DNA of 64,000 nucleotides from Eucommia ulmoides (GCA_016647705.1 CM028326.1:3348001-3412000); one strand, 5' to 3'; counted from the stretch's first letter, positions 1 to 11,744 are shown. Numbers and translations are program-made. The notes: generated from the letters alone by a model not told the origin.

Positions 1-829
1 TTCAATCCAATTATTTTGTATCTTTCAATTAAAATAATTTTTTCTTCCTTTATTTTTTCAATTAAGCAAAAGATAAAAATTCATATTTTTTTGGACGTTT
101 TTTTGAACAAACAAAGTGGAAAATATTTTCTCTATAAAGCCCTTGCACGTTGAGTTTATTTCATTTCACCCCATATATTTTAAAAGATTATATTCTATCT
201 ATTCCTATTTTATTATTTTATTACCAGAAAATTATAATTTGTTTTATTATTTTAAAAAAAAAATAGAAGTAAAATAAATATTTATTTATTTATTAGTTTT
301 AAATATTAAACAAAAAATAAAATAAATGAAAATTAAATTTATATGTTTTAGTTTAATTACACTTTGCACCCTCATGGTTAATTAATATTAAATGACATTT
401 ATACTCTTTAAAATTTTTATAAGAATTGTTTTATACTATTTAAAGCCATTCCCTGTCATTTTGTCCGAAACAAGAAACTTCCCCTGTCATTTTAAAAATA
501 TCAATTACTTTGGCCAATTTTTTTTTTGGTAAAAAGACATAAATACCCTATTTTTAAAAATATATTGAGTTAATTACACTTTGCATTAGGGTCTAATTAG
601 AAGTCATCCAAAATTTTAAGAGTGAAAATATATTTTTGCCTATTCATTCTCACCACCTTCGTCTTCTACTAATTTGATGATCAACCAGCCGCAATTGCAA
701 AGCAGGAATTGGATTTGCCCTAGAATTCTCGCTACTTCTAAAAGCATATTATTTTTATGTCAAAAATACCCCTAAATTAATTTTTTAATAATAATTATTA
801 ATTATCCTAAAAATATTCAATATTCCGTC
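1..829. other. AT-rich intergenic sequence, no gene seen
   Basis: This stretch is very AT-rich with homopolymer runs and no convincing reading frame. A phrase of the type 'agttaattacactttgca' occurs twice (near 352 and 573). Such phrases are common at the edges of plant MITE-like elements, but I could not define element ends here. Confidence 0.5.
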
Positions 830-1400
830 ACAACTATAGTAAATATTTTTATCACTATCACAACCAAAATAAATATTCGCTATCATTGTCATCACTAATA
901 TAACAAATATTTATTATCATCGCCACTACCATTACAACAAAAAATTACTATCACTGCCGCCACAAGGATAAACATTTACAATCAGCATCATCACCATCAC
1001 AACAAATATTTACTAGCATTATCGCCACCAACACAACAAATATTTTTATCACTATTACCACCACAATAAATATTTGATATCAACACTACCACCATAGTAA
1101 ACATCGACTATCACCACAATCGTCACAGTAAAAATTAACCATTATCGTCACCACCACGTAAAAAATTTGCTATCTCCACCGCTATCACCAGAATTAATAT
1201 TTAGTATCATTGTCGCAACCACCACAACAAACATTAAACTGTCATCACGCCACCACTCCTACAGTCCATATTCACTATCACACCACCACAACCATAAATA
1301 TTAATTATTATCACAACAAATATTAACTATTACCACCACGACTACCACAAAAAATTTCGGTATCACCACCATAACCACCACAATAATTAATCAGCAACAA
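830..1400. repeat. degenerate minisatellite, ACAACAAATATTTACTATCACC type
   Basis: About 570 bases consist of diverged units of roughly 25-35 bases built on 'acaaatatttactatca' followed by CAC/CGC triplets (for example near 900, 1005, 1040, 1205 and 1320). One strand is rich in CAC and ATT triplets. Unit length varies and no frame is conserved, so I read it as an old simple-sequence expansion rather than a gene. Confidence 0.6.
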
Positions 1401-2110
1401 ATATCAAAATTATATAAAAAAATACAAATTGTCATTTTAAGATTGAAAAAAAAACTTCAACTTATCGAGAAATAAATTTGTTTCAATATACAAAAAATTG
1501 GGAAAAAAAAAAACTACTGGGAAAAAACATGAAATTGGAAAATTCCAACCTGCCAAATCTGGATTGTCGCCGGACAAATCTTTGTTGGCTGACAACAGTG
1601 ATGAGAGAGAGAGAAATCCGTTTGTGATGTTGTTCGAAGGGGGTGGCGGTGCGGTTGGTGACGTCCTAGTGGAGTTGAATGATGGTGATTGGAGCTACGG
1701 TTATTTGTTGAGGTCCGGCCACCATCAACACAATTGAGAGAGAGAGAGAGAGAGAGAATGGTACAAAGAGAGTAGAGAAATAATCCACGGTTTGAGTTTG
1801 GTGTTGATGGGATTAAGAGTTAGTCTCAGTAGAAGATGTCATCTCCCCCCACACTAGTGTTGAGGGGTTCCATTCTCCACCCATGCACTGAGTGTGGGTT
1901 TCTAATACCATCGGTGTTTGGGTGCGTTTATCCGGAAGTGTGAGTACAAAGGCGTATTGACCAATTTTTTTTTTTTTTTATGTTGATAGGGTTAATTTTC
2001 TTAAATAATTTTTAAAGGTAATTATGGTATTTTATTTTTAGTTTATAATTTTTTATGTGTAAATGATATTTTGTTAAAAATTTTAGGTGGGTCTGAGTCC
2101 ATTCTAATTT
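1401..2110. other. intergenic; GA microsatellite, no supported gene
   Basis: A short open frame runs over about 1498-1737 on the + strand but has no ATG at its start and no recognisable domain. It runs into a pure GA microsatellite at about 1735-1757. A T-rich stretch follows near 1967-1980. I do not support a gene here. Confidence 0.4.
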
Positions 2111-2222
2111 TGTTTTGAGAAAATGGGTTATATTTTAAATTATACCATAATAAAAACCCTAATTAAAATTTTACAAAAACAATTTTACCATAATAAAATA
2201 TTTCTCTTTTTAACTTTTATTT

Positions 2223-2525
2223 TTACCGTCTCTCTCCTTTCCTCCCCCTCCCTCCCTTTCCCGATTTCGGAATCCTTCGCGTCGCCCGCCTTTCGTCTTC
2301 ATCGGCGACAACCACGGTGCGTTCGGACCCAAGTCAGGATCACCGATCGACAGCTTTCGTCTTCATCTGCGACAATCCCTGCGCGTCTTCATTTGCAACG
2401 GTCTCTATTTTCGGATCCACGCAATCTTCTGCGCTCAAGATCAACGGGGATCCATCATAACGTAAGAACGGGGATAAGATTTTGCGAGGGAGAAAAGCAG
2501 GGAGTCTTTAGGGAAAGAACAACTC
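2223..2525 (+). promoter_or_regulatory. 5' leader / proximal promoter of NLR-1
   Basis: CT-rich sequence directly upstream of the NLR-1 start. Phrases near 2360-2430, such as 'caatccctgcgcgtcttcat' and 'ggtctctattttc', recur in reverse orientation upstream of another NLR fragment (25680-25800, minus strand). This marks a conserved 5' flank shared by paralogues. I see no clear TATA box that fixes the transcription start. Confidence 0.5.
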
Positions 2526-5499
2526 ATGGCACAGAATGCTATTGCAGAAATCAAGTTCCAGTGGGGGTTCCATGAGGAGATGAATCTTCTCGCACTTCAC
2601 CTATACAAAATAGAAGCTGTTCTCAGGGATGCTGAGGAAAAGACTAATGGTGAGACCTTCAAAACGAATTCCTTGTTGATTTCCAGTATTTCTGTGGGAG
2701 TTTTAATTACAAATTATATCACAATTATGTTAGAGAAGTAACAGTCAATCTCACATTGTCCTGGAATGAAGTTCTATCTGTTTGTATTCGTTTGCTTACC
2801 ATGTGCCTTTTTGTTCTTCTATTTCAACTAGCCTTTCTATTGTAATTTGCCAATGTTGATAGTTCATGTTATTCTTGGGATGAAATTTTTATCATGTCCT
2901 TGAATATCTTCACATCTAGAGACAATTGAAGTTTTATATACTTTAATTATTGTTAAATGTGCATGTGAATTTCTTAATAGATTATGTCTTCGATTCGCTT
3001 GTGGTGCAATTCAAAGAGATTACATTCAAGATCGAAGATACCATTGAAGAATTTATGCTGGCGATGGAGTTTGCGGAGTCCAACAAACCAACCAATGTTT
3101 GCGGTATCGATTCATGTACAACTAGCATCCTTTGCTTCTTGAAACAAAGATTTCTTGTCTTCCAATTTCATCAACAACTCAAAAGCATCTTGAAAGACCT
3201 TAATGTTTTGAAGGAGGTCTCAAACTACCAAGTTGCAAGCAGCCATCAAATACACCATCCAGTTTTGATGTATGAACCTTTTGTTGTGGGGATAGATGAA
3301 CGTCTTGTTGAGCTAGAAAAACTCGTAAAAGGGTCCAAAGAAGAAATGGTTGTGATCACTGTTTGGGGGCCGCTGGATCAGGCAAGACAACTCTTATCAA
3401 GCAATTACAAAAGAACATTCAGTTTGACAACAGCATTGACTGTTATGCTTGTACCTATGTGGGATTAACCAGAAATTTTGAAGACATTTTAAAAGAAATT
3501 GTGAAGAAATTCTACCATTGCGTCAAAGATTCAGTTCCCGTTGGCATTGACAGGATAGATGCTAGAGGGCTGCAAAAAGTCATGTTCACTTACTTGGAAC
3601 ACAAGAGTTACGTTCTCATCCTTGATGATGTTTGGGATCATCACAATGTCTTGTTGGGTATTCAAAGCTTTCTTCCAGTTAGCAATGGGCACTCTTGTGT
3701 TATCATCACTACGTGTCATAAAACTGTAGCTTCTCACTATTTTTGGGGGCGCATGTACCACTATTTCAGGGTAGAGTGCTTAAATCATGAATTGTCTTGG
3801 GATCTCTTCTGCAAAGTAGCATTTGGGGATTATAACCATGAGGGATGTTGCCCTAGCTATTTGATTCCTGCGGCGAGAAAGCTTGTCTATAGATGCCAAC
3901 GCTTCCCTTTTGCAATCGTAGCTGTTGGTCGATTGTTGTCAACCAAAGTTGATAACCTACGACGATGGAACGATGTGGTCATGAGCCTGACTTTGAAATT
4001 GGATGACAATCTTAAGAAAGTTCTGCTTTTGAGTTATAAGCATTTGCCCAGACATCTTAAATATTGTTTCTTGTATTGTACGATGTTTCCCAAAGGTCAT
4101 CGGTTAACTATTAAAAATTTGACACGTTTGTGCATTGCTGAGGACTTTGTCGAGGAAACACCTGGGGAAGCTCTAGAGGACGTTGCCAGGGATTACTTCC
4201 TAGAGCTCATCAACAGAAGCATGTTAAAGGCTATCACTCACCGCATCAGTAAAGAGACTATAGCTTGTCAAATGTACAATTTCATGCATGATCTCGTGAT
4301 TCCTATTCTTGCCAATGAGAACTTTAGAGTGATATTTTCGGAGCAGACTACTCTTGAACAATTAGAAGCAAAGCAACGCCGTTTGATTCTTTGCGAAACT
4401 TCACCCTCTCTTCAACTTGACAAGGGCAAATGTAAGCTACGCTCACTTATTTCGTGCAATGGGGATTTATTTTGCTCAACTCTACGTAGGATTTCACCTG
4501 ATATCAAACTTTTGAGGGTGTTAGACTTGGATGGGGGATCACTTGAGAGCCTACCTGATGAATTGGGGAATCTAGTCTACCTAAGGTACTTGAGCTTGAA
4601 AAATACATCTATCGTTGATCTTCCGTCTTCTTTTGCACAGTTGCGCTTGTTGCAAACATTGGATATTCGAGGTACCAAAATTAAGATTTTGCCTGAATGG
4701 GTCATGGAGCTTCAAGAGTTGAGACACCTCCTCATTGCGAAAGGTGTTTTTCATGAGGTGTATGTAAAATTGCCGAGAGCAGCATTCAAGTCCAAACAAC
4801 TTCAAACGCTATCCGGTGTAGTTGTGGAGGCTAACCAGGCAAGAGAACTTGCTCGAATGAAAAAACTAAGAAAATTGGTTGTTTTTGTGAATGGGGAGGA
4901 GTGTTGTTGTGAAGTTTGTGCTTCTGTTCGACAGTTGACTAAACTTCGATCACTAACTTTAGGGATAGGATATGAGACACAATTAGAAGGGAGTGCTCTT
5001 TCACCACCTCAATATGAAGCCCAGATTAGAGGCAGCACTTAAGGAATTGCCCAATTTTCTTGGTCTGAATTGCTTTCTCCTGGAAATTCAGTTGTGGTTT
5101 TGCTTATTGAAGGAGGATCCTTTTCCCATCCTGGGTGAGTTGCCTATACTTGCGAGTCTCTCACTTACAAACGCTTACTTGGGAGAAGTGTTAAATTGTG
5201 GAGTTCACAACTTTACCGAGCTCAAGCATCTTAGTATTTGCTTCGCCGATACTCTGAGGGTGTGGAATCTTTCCCCTGGATCAATGAAAAGGTTGGAGAC
5301 GCTAACCATTAGTCATTGCCCTAGACTAAAAAATGTTCCGGACATCTTGCAGCACTTGGTGTCCCTGAAAGAAGTGTATATGTATGGAATGAACGGAGAG
5401 TTATTGGCAAAGATAGAGATTGATGGTCCCGAAAGTGGGAAGGTCAGACACATTCGTAAGATTTTCTGGGATGGAGAGACTTTGAAGCGCACAAAGTGA
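2526..5499 (+). pseudogene. CC-NB-ARC-LRR immune receptor (NLR-1, RPM1-like), frameshifted
   Basis: This is a coiled-coil NB-ARC LRR receptor; the family acts as an intracellular ATP/ADP switch sensing pathogen effectors. Exon 1 is 2526-2649 (donor GTGAG at 2650) and exon 2 starts at 2981 after 'ttcttaatag'. The intron is phase 1 and splits an Asp codon, exactly as in NLR-2. Exon 2 shows an EDVID-like segment (KIEDTIEEF), P-loop GSGKTT, kinase-2 LILDDVWD, RNBS-B, an RNBS-C with SWDLFCKVAF, a degraded GLPL (RFPFA), RNBS-D CFLYCTMFPKG and an intact MHD (MHDLV), then LRRs beginning LRVLDLDGGSLESLP. Two lesions are visible. One base is missing at about 3368-3372 in the P-loop, and the coding frame returns only after a second indel near 5012 that leaves the copy 5 nt shorter than NLR-2. 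Exon 1 also lacks about 12 residues of the coiled coil. A sequencing error could explain the first lesion but hardly all three. Confidence 0.88.
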
Positions 5500-5760
5500 G
5501 AAAAAAGTATTTTCTGGGATAGGAAGACTTTGCATCATGTAGAGAGAGAAGAAAAAACAGGTACTGTTTTCCTTATTGTTTCTAGTTTCATTCTTGTGAT
5601 AGTGTCTTTGCCGAGGCATGTTTTGGGTTGTCTTTGGCTTGTAAAAACCTGCCTCATTTGTGTCTCACTCTGGGCATGTGATCCGTCGGCCATAAATCCT
5701 TTGGACATTCTTGCTAGACCATCTTAATGACTTGTCATTTCAAATTCCGAGATTTGTGCT
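5500..5760 (+). other. 3' UTR / downstream flank of NLR-1, conserved among paralogues
   Basis: Sequence after the NLR-1 stop, including 'gaggcatgttttgggttgtc' and 'gatccgtcggccataa', recurs downstream of other NLR tails in this window (26270-26345, 50588-50670). It is therefore ancestral 3' flank carried along when the genes duplicated. No polyadenylation site can be fixed from sequence alone. Confidence 0.5.
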
Positions 5761-5926
5761 CCGGAATGCATTTTTTCGTATGTTTTTTCGGTTATGCATC
5801 AATTGAGGGATATACAATATATTTATGATCGTAGGTCACTCTTGTACCATAGATGGAACTTCTTCGTAGTCAGCATATACACTGGGAGTCTAAATAGTAT
5901 CGCAGGCAGTCTAGCCCTGTATGCAG

Positions 5927-6040
5927 ATACTCGGGTGAATGCTTGTATTTTATATTATATAATAGTCAGGCATGTGTGCAACTACTTAGGTGAACGCTTA
6001 TATGTTATATTGTATAATAGTCCTCCCAAGTGTTTTTTTT
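5927..6040 (+). repeat. ~60-bp tandem duplication
   Basis: Two neighbouring copies of a unit containing 'gggtgaatgcttgtatttta' / 'aggtgaacgcttatatgtta', followed by 'tataatagtc', lie about 60 bases apart. They differ at several positions, so the duplication is not recent. Confidence 0.55.
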
Positions 6041-6321
6041 ACAGCTCTAAACTGGGATATGAGTTGGGAGGGTCACCCCACGTCTCTGTCGCCCAAATGG
6101 TACTGTGTTTACTTAATATATAAACTTCCCGGTTTCTATATACTAAAAAAATGGTGTGATGTGTGTAATTTAAAGGCACAAAACGAAACAAAATGTCAAC
6201 GTTAGGGGTGGTAAATGTGATTTAAGTGTGACTTTTTTCATTGAGAAATTTGAATGTCAATGGTTCCCTAGATCATCTGCCTGCTCAAACCATTTGATAG
6301 ATTATAGTCTTCCTCTTATGC

Positions 6322-6753
6322 TGTTGAATCCCACATCGTTTGTGTTACTTGGTCCTGAGCAATATATAAAGTTAAGGGCAATCCTCCTCTTACAAGGCGT
6401 CTTTTGAGAGTGAGTTAGGCCCATTGAATTTCCTACATGGTATCTGAGCCAGACTTTTGTCTGATGTTGGGTGTGTTAAATCCCACATCAACGATGGGCC
6501 CTCCGATATTCGTTCGCAGTAGTTTGTCAAAGTTCACCCAACGCGTGAGGGGGTGTGTTGAATCCCACATTGATGTTGGGCCTTCTGATATTCGTTCGTA
6601 GTGATTTGTCAAAATCCACCCTGCGCGTGAGGAGGTGTGTTGAATCCGACATCGCTTGTGTTACCTAATCCTGAGCTATATATAAAGTTAAGGGCAATCC
6701 TACTTTTACAAAGCGTCTTTTTAGAGTGAGTTAGGCCCATTGAATTTCCTACA
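6322..6753 (+). mobile_element. complete TRIM (terminal-repeat retrotransposon in miniature)
   Basis: Two 116-bp LTRs (6322-6437 and 6638-6753) begin TGTTGAATCC and end CCTACA. The primer binding site TGGTATCTGAGCC follows the first LTR directly at 6438, close to the usual initiator-tRNA-Met site TGGTATCAGAGCC. A purine-rich tract (GCGTGAGGAGGTG) precedes the second LTR. The element is flanked by a perfect 5-bp target-site duplication, TATGC (6317-6321 and 6754-6758). The internal 200 bp hold an ~84-bp imperfect tandem repeat and no coding capacity, as expected for a TRIM that depends on other elements for its enzymes. Confidence 0.92.
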
Positions 6754-6903
6754 TATGCTCCCAAAAAAAAAAATATGCCTTTTGAAAAGTTTTGATTCCA
6801 ATTATTCGTTTGCTTTCTTAATTATGAATTTTTTTTTCTCCCTATTTTTGTGTTTTTTTTTTTTTTTGGTTACATGGCGATTAAAGAAACAAAGTAGGGA
6901 CAC

Positions 6904-7360
6904 CTATCGAAATACTCTGCTTCCATTTTTGTCAGAACAAGCATTTCCATATCTTGGGGGAGATGACTCCATCATCTTCGGTTCAATATTGTTGTCAGCT
7001 CGTTTCTTAGCCAGGTAATCGGCGCAGTTGTTTTCCTCTCTAGACTTGTATTGGAGAATGTAGTTTATATTGTTGAGGAATCTTTTGGAATTTTCGATCC
7101 ATGGCTTGTACCGGTACAACTCGAGGCATTCATCCAGAATGAGGGAGACCGCCTCTTGGGAGTCGGTTTCAACTACCACTCTTGGTAGGTCTCTTGGAGG
7201 CGCGATTCGATTACTTGTGTATACTCCTTATTTCTGCTTCAAGGGTCGTACAGGCTGGCAACTATCAAAAGCAGCCGACAATCCATGCTCTGAGATTGTC
7301 TCTGATGAGACCTCCAATTCATCCTATACCAAGATTTCATTCGTGTTGAGGTTATAAGCG
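6904..7360 (-). pseudogene. RNase H-like (RVT_3) domain relic
   Basis: Read on the minus strand, the open part (7179 down to 6904) contains VVETDSQEAVSLILDE, then NCADYLAKKRAD. This is the pattern of the plant RVT_3 type RNase H domain found in LINE-like elements and in domesticated 'ribonuclease H' proteins. Further upstream, out of frame and with stops, GGLIRDN and a CTTLEAEI-type segment continue the same domain. The copy is broken by several frameshifts and stops, and no reverse transcriptase lies next to it. Whether it came from a LINE or from a host gene copy cannot be decided here. Confidence 0.72.
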
Positions 7361-7399
7361 GCTTATCATTCATTCACTTGTTCAATCGTAATGCCTTAT

Positions 7400-8160
7400 T
7401 TGGATTTTTCCCTGTATCTTGTGCATTCTGTAGACCTTTGTTCAGCATTTTCTTGCTATATCATTGCATAAAAATCTGACTAGAATACTTGCACTCATAA
7501 AATATATGCTATCATGAATTGCATAAAAACCTCATATTTCAGATTCATTTTAAATCAATTAGTTTTTCTATTCATTTTCTGCAGATATCATGAATTGCTG
7601 GAAAATTTTAAGAATATTCTTCCAAGTTGCAGATTGCGAAAGCCATAGAGCCATCGCTCAGTATGCCTGTTAATCGATTTGCTTCATCTCTCAGGTGCAT
7701 TCAAATTTTTAATGGACTTCCATTTATCTTTCAATTTGCTTCAATCAAATTGTTCAACGCCATTTTTTTGTTTTTTATGGTTTTTTTTTTCACTTCAATT
7801 TATTTACACTGTTTTTTAAATTTTCTTAATAGATTCTTTAATGTCGCTGTCTTTTTCTTTATATTTTGTGCTTCAATTTATCTTAATTGATTATTTTTTT
7901 CTGTTTTTCTTTTTTATTCAATTTTTATAATTCTTTTTCTGTTCTGATTCTTTCTTTTTCCTGTTTCCGCCCCCCCCCCCCCCCCCCCCCCCCCTTTTTT
8001 TTTTTAATTTTTAATTTTGTTTATGTTCTGTTCTCTTCCAGTATGTCTCTTTTTTTTTTTTTTTTTCTCTGTTTATGTTACAGTGGATTATGTTCTGTTC
8101 TCTTCCAGATGATTATTTTTTTTTCCCAATGCAAATTCATTTGAGATAGAGGATTATATT
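7400..8160. other. low-complexity T-rich tract with a long C run
   Basis: T- and CT-rich sequence, including an uninterrupted run of about 24 C (7971-7994) followed by T. 'ttatgttctgttctcttcca' occurs twice (about 8020 and 8088). Open frames here encode only Phe/Leu-rich low-complexity peptides and are not credible genes. Confidence 0.5.
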
Positions 8161-8454
8161 TGTTTTTAAAAATGTATTATTGATGTATATTAACTATTTA
8201 AAAGAATTAGTTTTAGCGTTGAGTTTGTTGTAATTAATGTATATATTGTAATAGTTCCTTTAGGCATGGATAAACGCGAGGGTGACATCAAAATCAAAGG
8301 TTTAACTTGATGGTTAGTTCATTTCATGAAATAGAGAGAACTTTCATTTTGTGTGAAATGGTTTAAATTGATGTAGATAATTTCAGAAAACAAAATTGAA
8401 TTAGCTTCTTGAATTGTCATATTTATATTGTTAATTTTCATTTAAATTAATTAA

Positions 8455-8458
<4 letters not shown>

Positions 8459-8494
<36 letters not shown>
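8459..8494. repeat. (TA)n microsatellite
   Basis: A pure TA dinucleotide run of about 17 units, then a short GCGCACGCGC segment. It lies between NLR-unrelated AT-rich sequence and the 303-bp tandem repeat. Confidence 0.85.
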
Positions 8495-8499
<5 letters not shown>

Positions 8500-8646
8500 A
8501 CGCGCTCGTAAACCCTTTTACATTTTATTTTTTAATTAAGTACAAATATGATTAATTATTATGGTCGTTGGATTTCTTGAAAGTTTGACTTTTCACAACA
8601 ATACATAGTCCGTGTGTGTGTGCAACTCCATGCGAATCATGCTTTT

Positions 8647-9510
8647 GCTTTGAAGATTCAACCAAAAAAACAATTAAGTCCACATACGTGAAATCTTGTC
8701 ATTGGGTAATTCTCTCTATCAGTTTACCCAAGAGGTGTTAGTCCAATTGAACAAAAAAAGTATCTTATTTCTTTGTCAACCAAGGTTCGACTCTTCTGGA
8801 GAACACTTCGCGAATTAAATTTTGAATTTAGTTATGAATGCATCAGACCGATGTAGTGTGATTAGTCGAAGTGTGCGTATCCAGACAATGCCTTTAGTGG
8901 ATTATGTAATTCCCAAACGGAGAACATAAAAGGAGAACGTGACTCACGCTTTGAAGATTCAACAAAAAAAACAATTAAGTCCGCATACATGAAATCTCGT
9001 CATTGGGTAATCATTATCTCTCTATCAGTCTACCCGAGAAGTGTTAGTCCGATTGACCAGGGAAAGTGTCTTCTTCCTTTGTCAACCAAGGTTCGACTTT
9101 TTGGGGAATATTCTGCGAATTAAATTTTGAATTTAATTATGAATGCATCAGACCGATGTAGTGTGATTAGTCGAAGTGTGCGTGACCAGATTACGCCTTT
9201 AGTAGATTATATAAATTCCCAAACCGAGAATATAAAAGGGGAACGTGACTTACGCTTTGAAGATTCAACAACAAAAAAAAAACAGTGAAGTCTGCATACA
9301 TGAAATCTTGTCATTGGGTAATCATTATCTCTTTATTAGTCTACCCGAGAGGTGTTAGTCCGGTTGACCAATGAATGTGTCTTCTTCCCTCATCAACCAA
9401 TGTTTGACTCTATTGGAGAATACTCCGTGAATTAAATTTTGAATTGAATCTTGAATGCAACAGACCAATGTAGTGTGATTACTTGAAGTGTGTGTGCCTA
9501 GACCATGCCT
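8647..9510. repeat. ~303-bp tandem repeat, about 2.9 copies
   Basis: Three head-to-tail copies start with 'gctttgaagattcaac' at 8647, 8948 and 9254 (periods 301 and 306). Each contains 'attgggtaat', 'tgttagtccgattga', 'gtcaaccaaggttcgac', 'gaattaaattttgaatt' and 'cagaccgatgtagtgtgatt'. The third copy is the most diverged and ends near 9510. I see no coding frame kept across copies. It may be a local expansion or part of a retroelement untranslated region. Confidence 0.85.
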
Positions 9511-9522
9511 TTTGCCATGCAG

Positions 9523-9575
9523 ATGGCAGGGGGCTCAAAGCCCCTGCCATTCCTCCCCCTTAATTAATTAAGGGG
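9523..9575. repeat. two adjacent palindromes
   Basis: ATGGCAGGGGGC (9523-9534) pairs with GCCCCTGCCAT (9540-9550) around a short loop. It is followed at once by the perfect 20-base palindrome CCCCTTAATTAATTAAGGGG (9556-9575). They sit just after the end of the 303-bp tandem repeat. Confidence 0.8.
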
Positions 9576-9631
9576 AAAGGATCCCTCGTAAAGAACCGAC
9601 TGTTGAACAATCGATTTTTTCTTTTATTATT

Positions 9632-9652
9632 AAAATCAGTTGTTGTACGGTT

Positions 9653-9689
<37 letters not shown>

Positions 9690-9711
9690 AAACTGTACAA
9701 CAACCGATTTT
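9632..9711. repeat. foldback with (TA)n loop
   Basis: A left arm (9632-9660, AAAATCAGTTGTTGTACGGT onward) and a right arm (9683-9711, ending GTACAACAACCGATTTT) are near-perfect inverted repeats, separated by a run of TA units that itself extends the stem. It could be a small foldback MITE or a hairpin-forming transcript. No target-site duplication is obvious. Confidence 0.7.
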
Positions 9712-9779
9712 AAGCCCTAAAATGGAAGGGCCAGTTAATCCTGAAATGGGATTAGAGTGCAAATCGACTCTAGTCAGGT

Positions 9780-11740
9780 AAATTCAACACTTTTAAAATC
9801 TAAAAGTGCAAATAACTCTCAGAAAGACTAACTAGAGAAAACAATATAAAATGAGTGTTTGAAATTTTCACTCTAGAAATTTGACCATTATTTTACTCTG
9901 GTCCGGTAGTTTCAATTTAAACACATGATACCTTAAAATTTGGTAATCATCCTATATTAGTCTAAATCTATAACTCTAATTTTGGATGAAATCATCTGCT
10001 ATGCATCCATTTATAACACACACACACATATATGTTATTTTATAGTATATTTCTAAGTATTTGGGTAGGAAGGAGAATAAGAGGGAGGAAAGTAAGACTA
10101 TGAAAATGTTTATAAAGTCCATTAAAAATTATAAGGGTCACGACACATGGCTGTTTTTCGTTCCCATTCTAACGGGGAGAATAAAAAAGGCAAAATGTAC
10201 TTTTGGTCCTCTTATTTGTAAGCTTTTTTTAATTGACCCTCCAACTCCAGTTTGTTGCAATTAGACTCTGTAATTTGTTATCGTTATTCTATGTGGTCCT
10301 TGTGTTAAAATTAGCGTTAATTTTGATTGGAAAAATTATACTTCACCTTCATATATGTAAGGAAGTAACACTTTGTTCCATGAACTATGAACACCACGCT
10401 AAATACTTGTATTTTTTTTTTCGATTTCATTTATTTTTCTTTTCATTTTTTTCCCTTCTAAAATGAGATGGAATTATGGGTTAAATTTGGATTGATTAAT
10501 TTTTGTTTTGTTTTGTTGTTTTTCTTCACTTCATTCTCTTTCTTTTTTTCGTTTTGTTTTCTCTTTTTTTTTTTTTTTTTCCTCTTGTTTTCTTCAATTT
10601 TTTTTTTCTCTCTCTCTCTCTATTTTTCAAAATAGAATTGGAAAAGTCTTAGCCTATTTAAATTTTTTTAGTTACCAAAATAGAATTGAAAAAATCTATA
10701 TTTTTGGGCAAAACGAATTCCCCTAATGGAATTTTGTCCCCAACGGGTGAACTTCTAATGACAAATTTACTATTTTCGTCTCTACTTTTCTAATTGACTA
10801 ATAAAAATATTAAATAATGGAATCTAGACTTTTTCAAATTTATTTTGAAAAATAATGAAAGAAATATAAAAAAAAAAAAGGAAAGACAGAAGGGGACAGA
10901 TAAAAAGAAAACCACTAAGAGAAAGAAAACAAAAAAACAAAAAAAGAAATGTCAAGAAAAATAAAAAATATTTTTTTTTAATCAGTCCCAAATTTTAGCC
11001 TGTAAGATCATCTCATTTTAGAATTTTACGCAAATAAAAAAAAAAAAAGAAAAGGAAAAAAAAACAGAAGTAAAAAAAAAAAACAAAAACAAAAGACAAA
11101 ATGCATGGTGTTTATTTAGTTTATGAACAGTAAAAGTTATTATCAAGCCAATTTTGAGTAGTTCATGCATAATTTGGCTTATTTATACAACCTTGATTAC
11201 TTTTTATCAATCTAATATTGTATTTCACCAGTTCTAAAGTTCTAATTGTCCGCCCAAATTTTTTTTTTTTTGTTATAATATAGGAGTCATTTTTCAATGT
11301 TTAATCTATCTATTTGATATACGTAGTAAAACTTTATAAATTTAAATAATAATATTTGACTAATTTCAGATTTTGATTTAATAATTAAATTTCAAGTGAT
11401 CTAAAAGTTCGAATTTGTGTTTAGTTGACAAATAGTGCTAGTGATTGGTTTATTTTAAAGGTTAATTATTGTTGCTTTCCATTGGTTGACTATGACTTAG
11501 TCATAATATTTTTAATAATATAATTTTGAGAATTTTGTTGAGAGGGGTCAAAATTCAAAAAACTATTTTCTAAAGATTATATCATGTGTTAAAATATTAT
11601 TATAAGACCCTGCAGATTGATGATTTTAAATGTGACCTTTCACCAATTTTTTCTATAATTTTTTACTTAGGCCGTAACATTTTAAATGTAAAAAATATTT
11701 AAAATTTATTTAAAAAAATTAAAATTTTAAGTAATCAATT
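9780..11740. other. AT-rich intergenic sequence, no gene seen
   Basis: Long T and A homopolymer runs (for example about 10566-10580 and 11037-11090) and CT microsatellite sequence near 10607-10622. The stretch at 10190-10310 ('cttttggtcctcttatttg') resembles the generic edges of plant non-autonomous elements. No reading frame shows a recognisable protein. Confidence 0.5.
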
Positions 11741-11744
11741 TGTG

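Noticed and set aside
1498-1737. 79-codon frame with a Lys-rich start
   Set aside because: It opens with TTG, not ATG, has no recognisable domain and runs into a GA microsatellite.
7627-8144. Two adjacent Phe/Leu-rich open frames
   Set aside because: They consist of T-rich low-complexity sequence and the C run, with no domain or codon signal.
9780-11740. Possible genes in short open frames
   Set aside because: Frames are short, AT-driven and interrupted by homopolymers, with no homology I can see.
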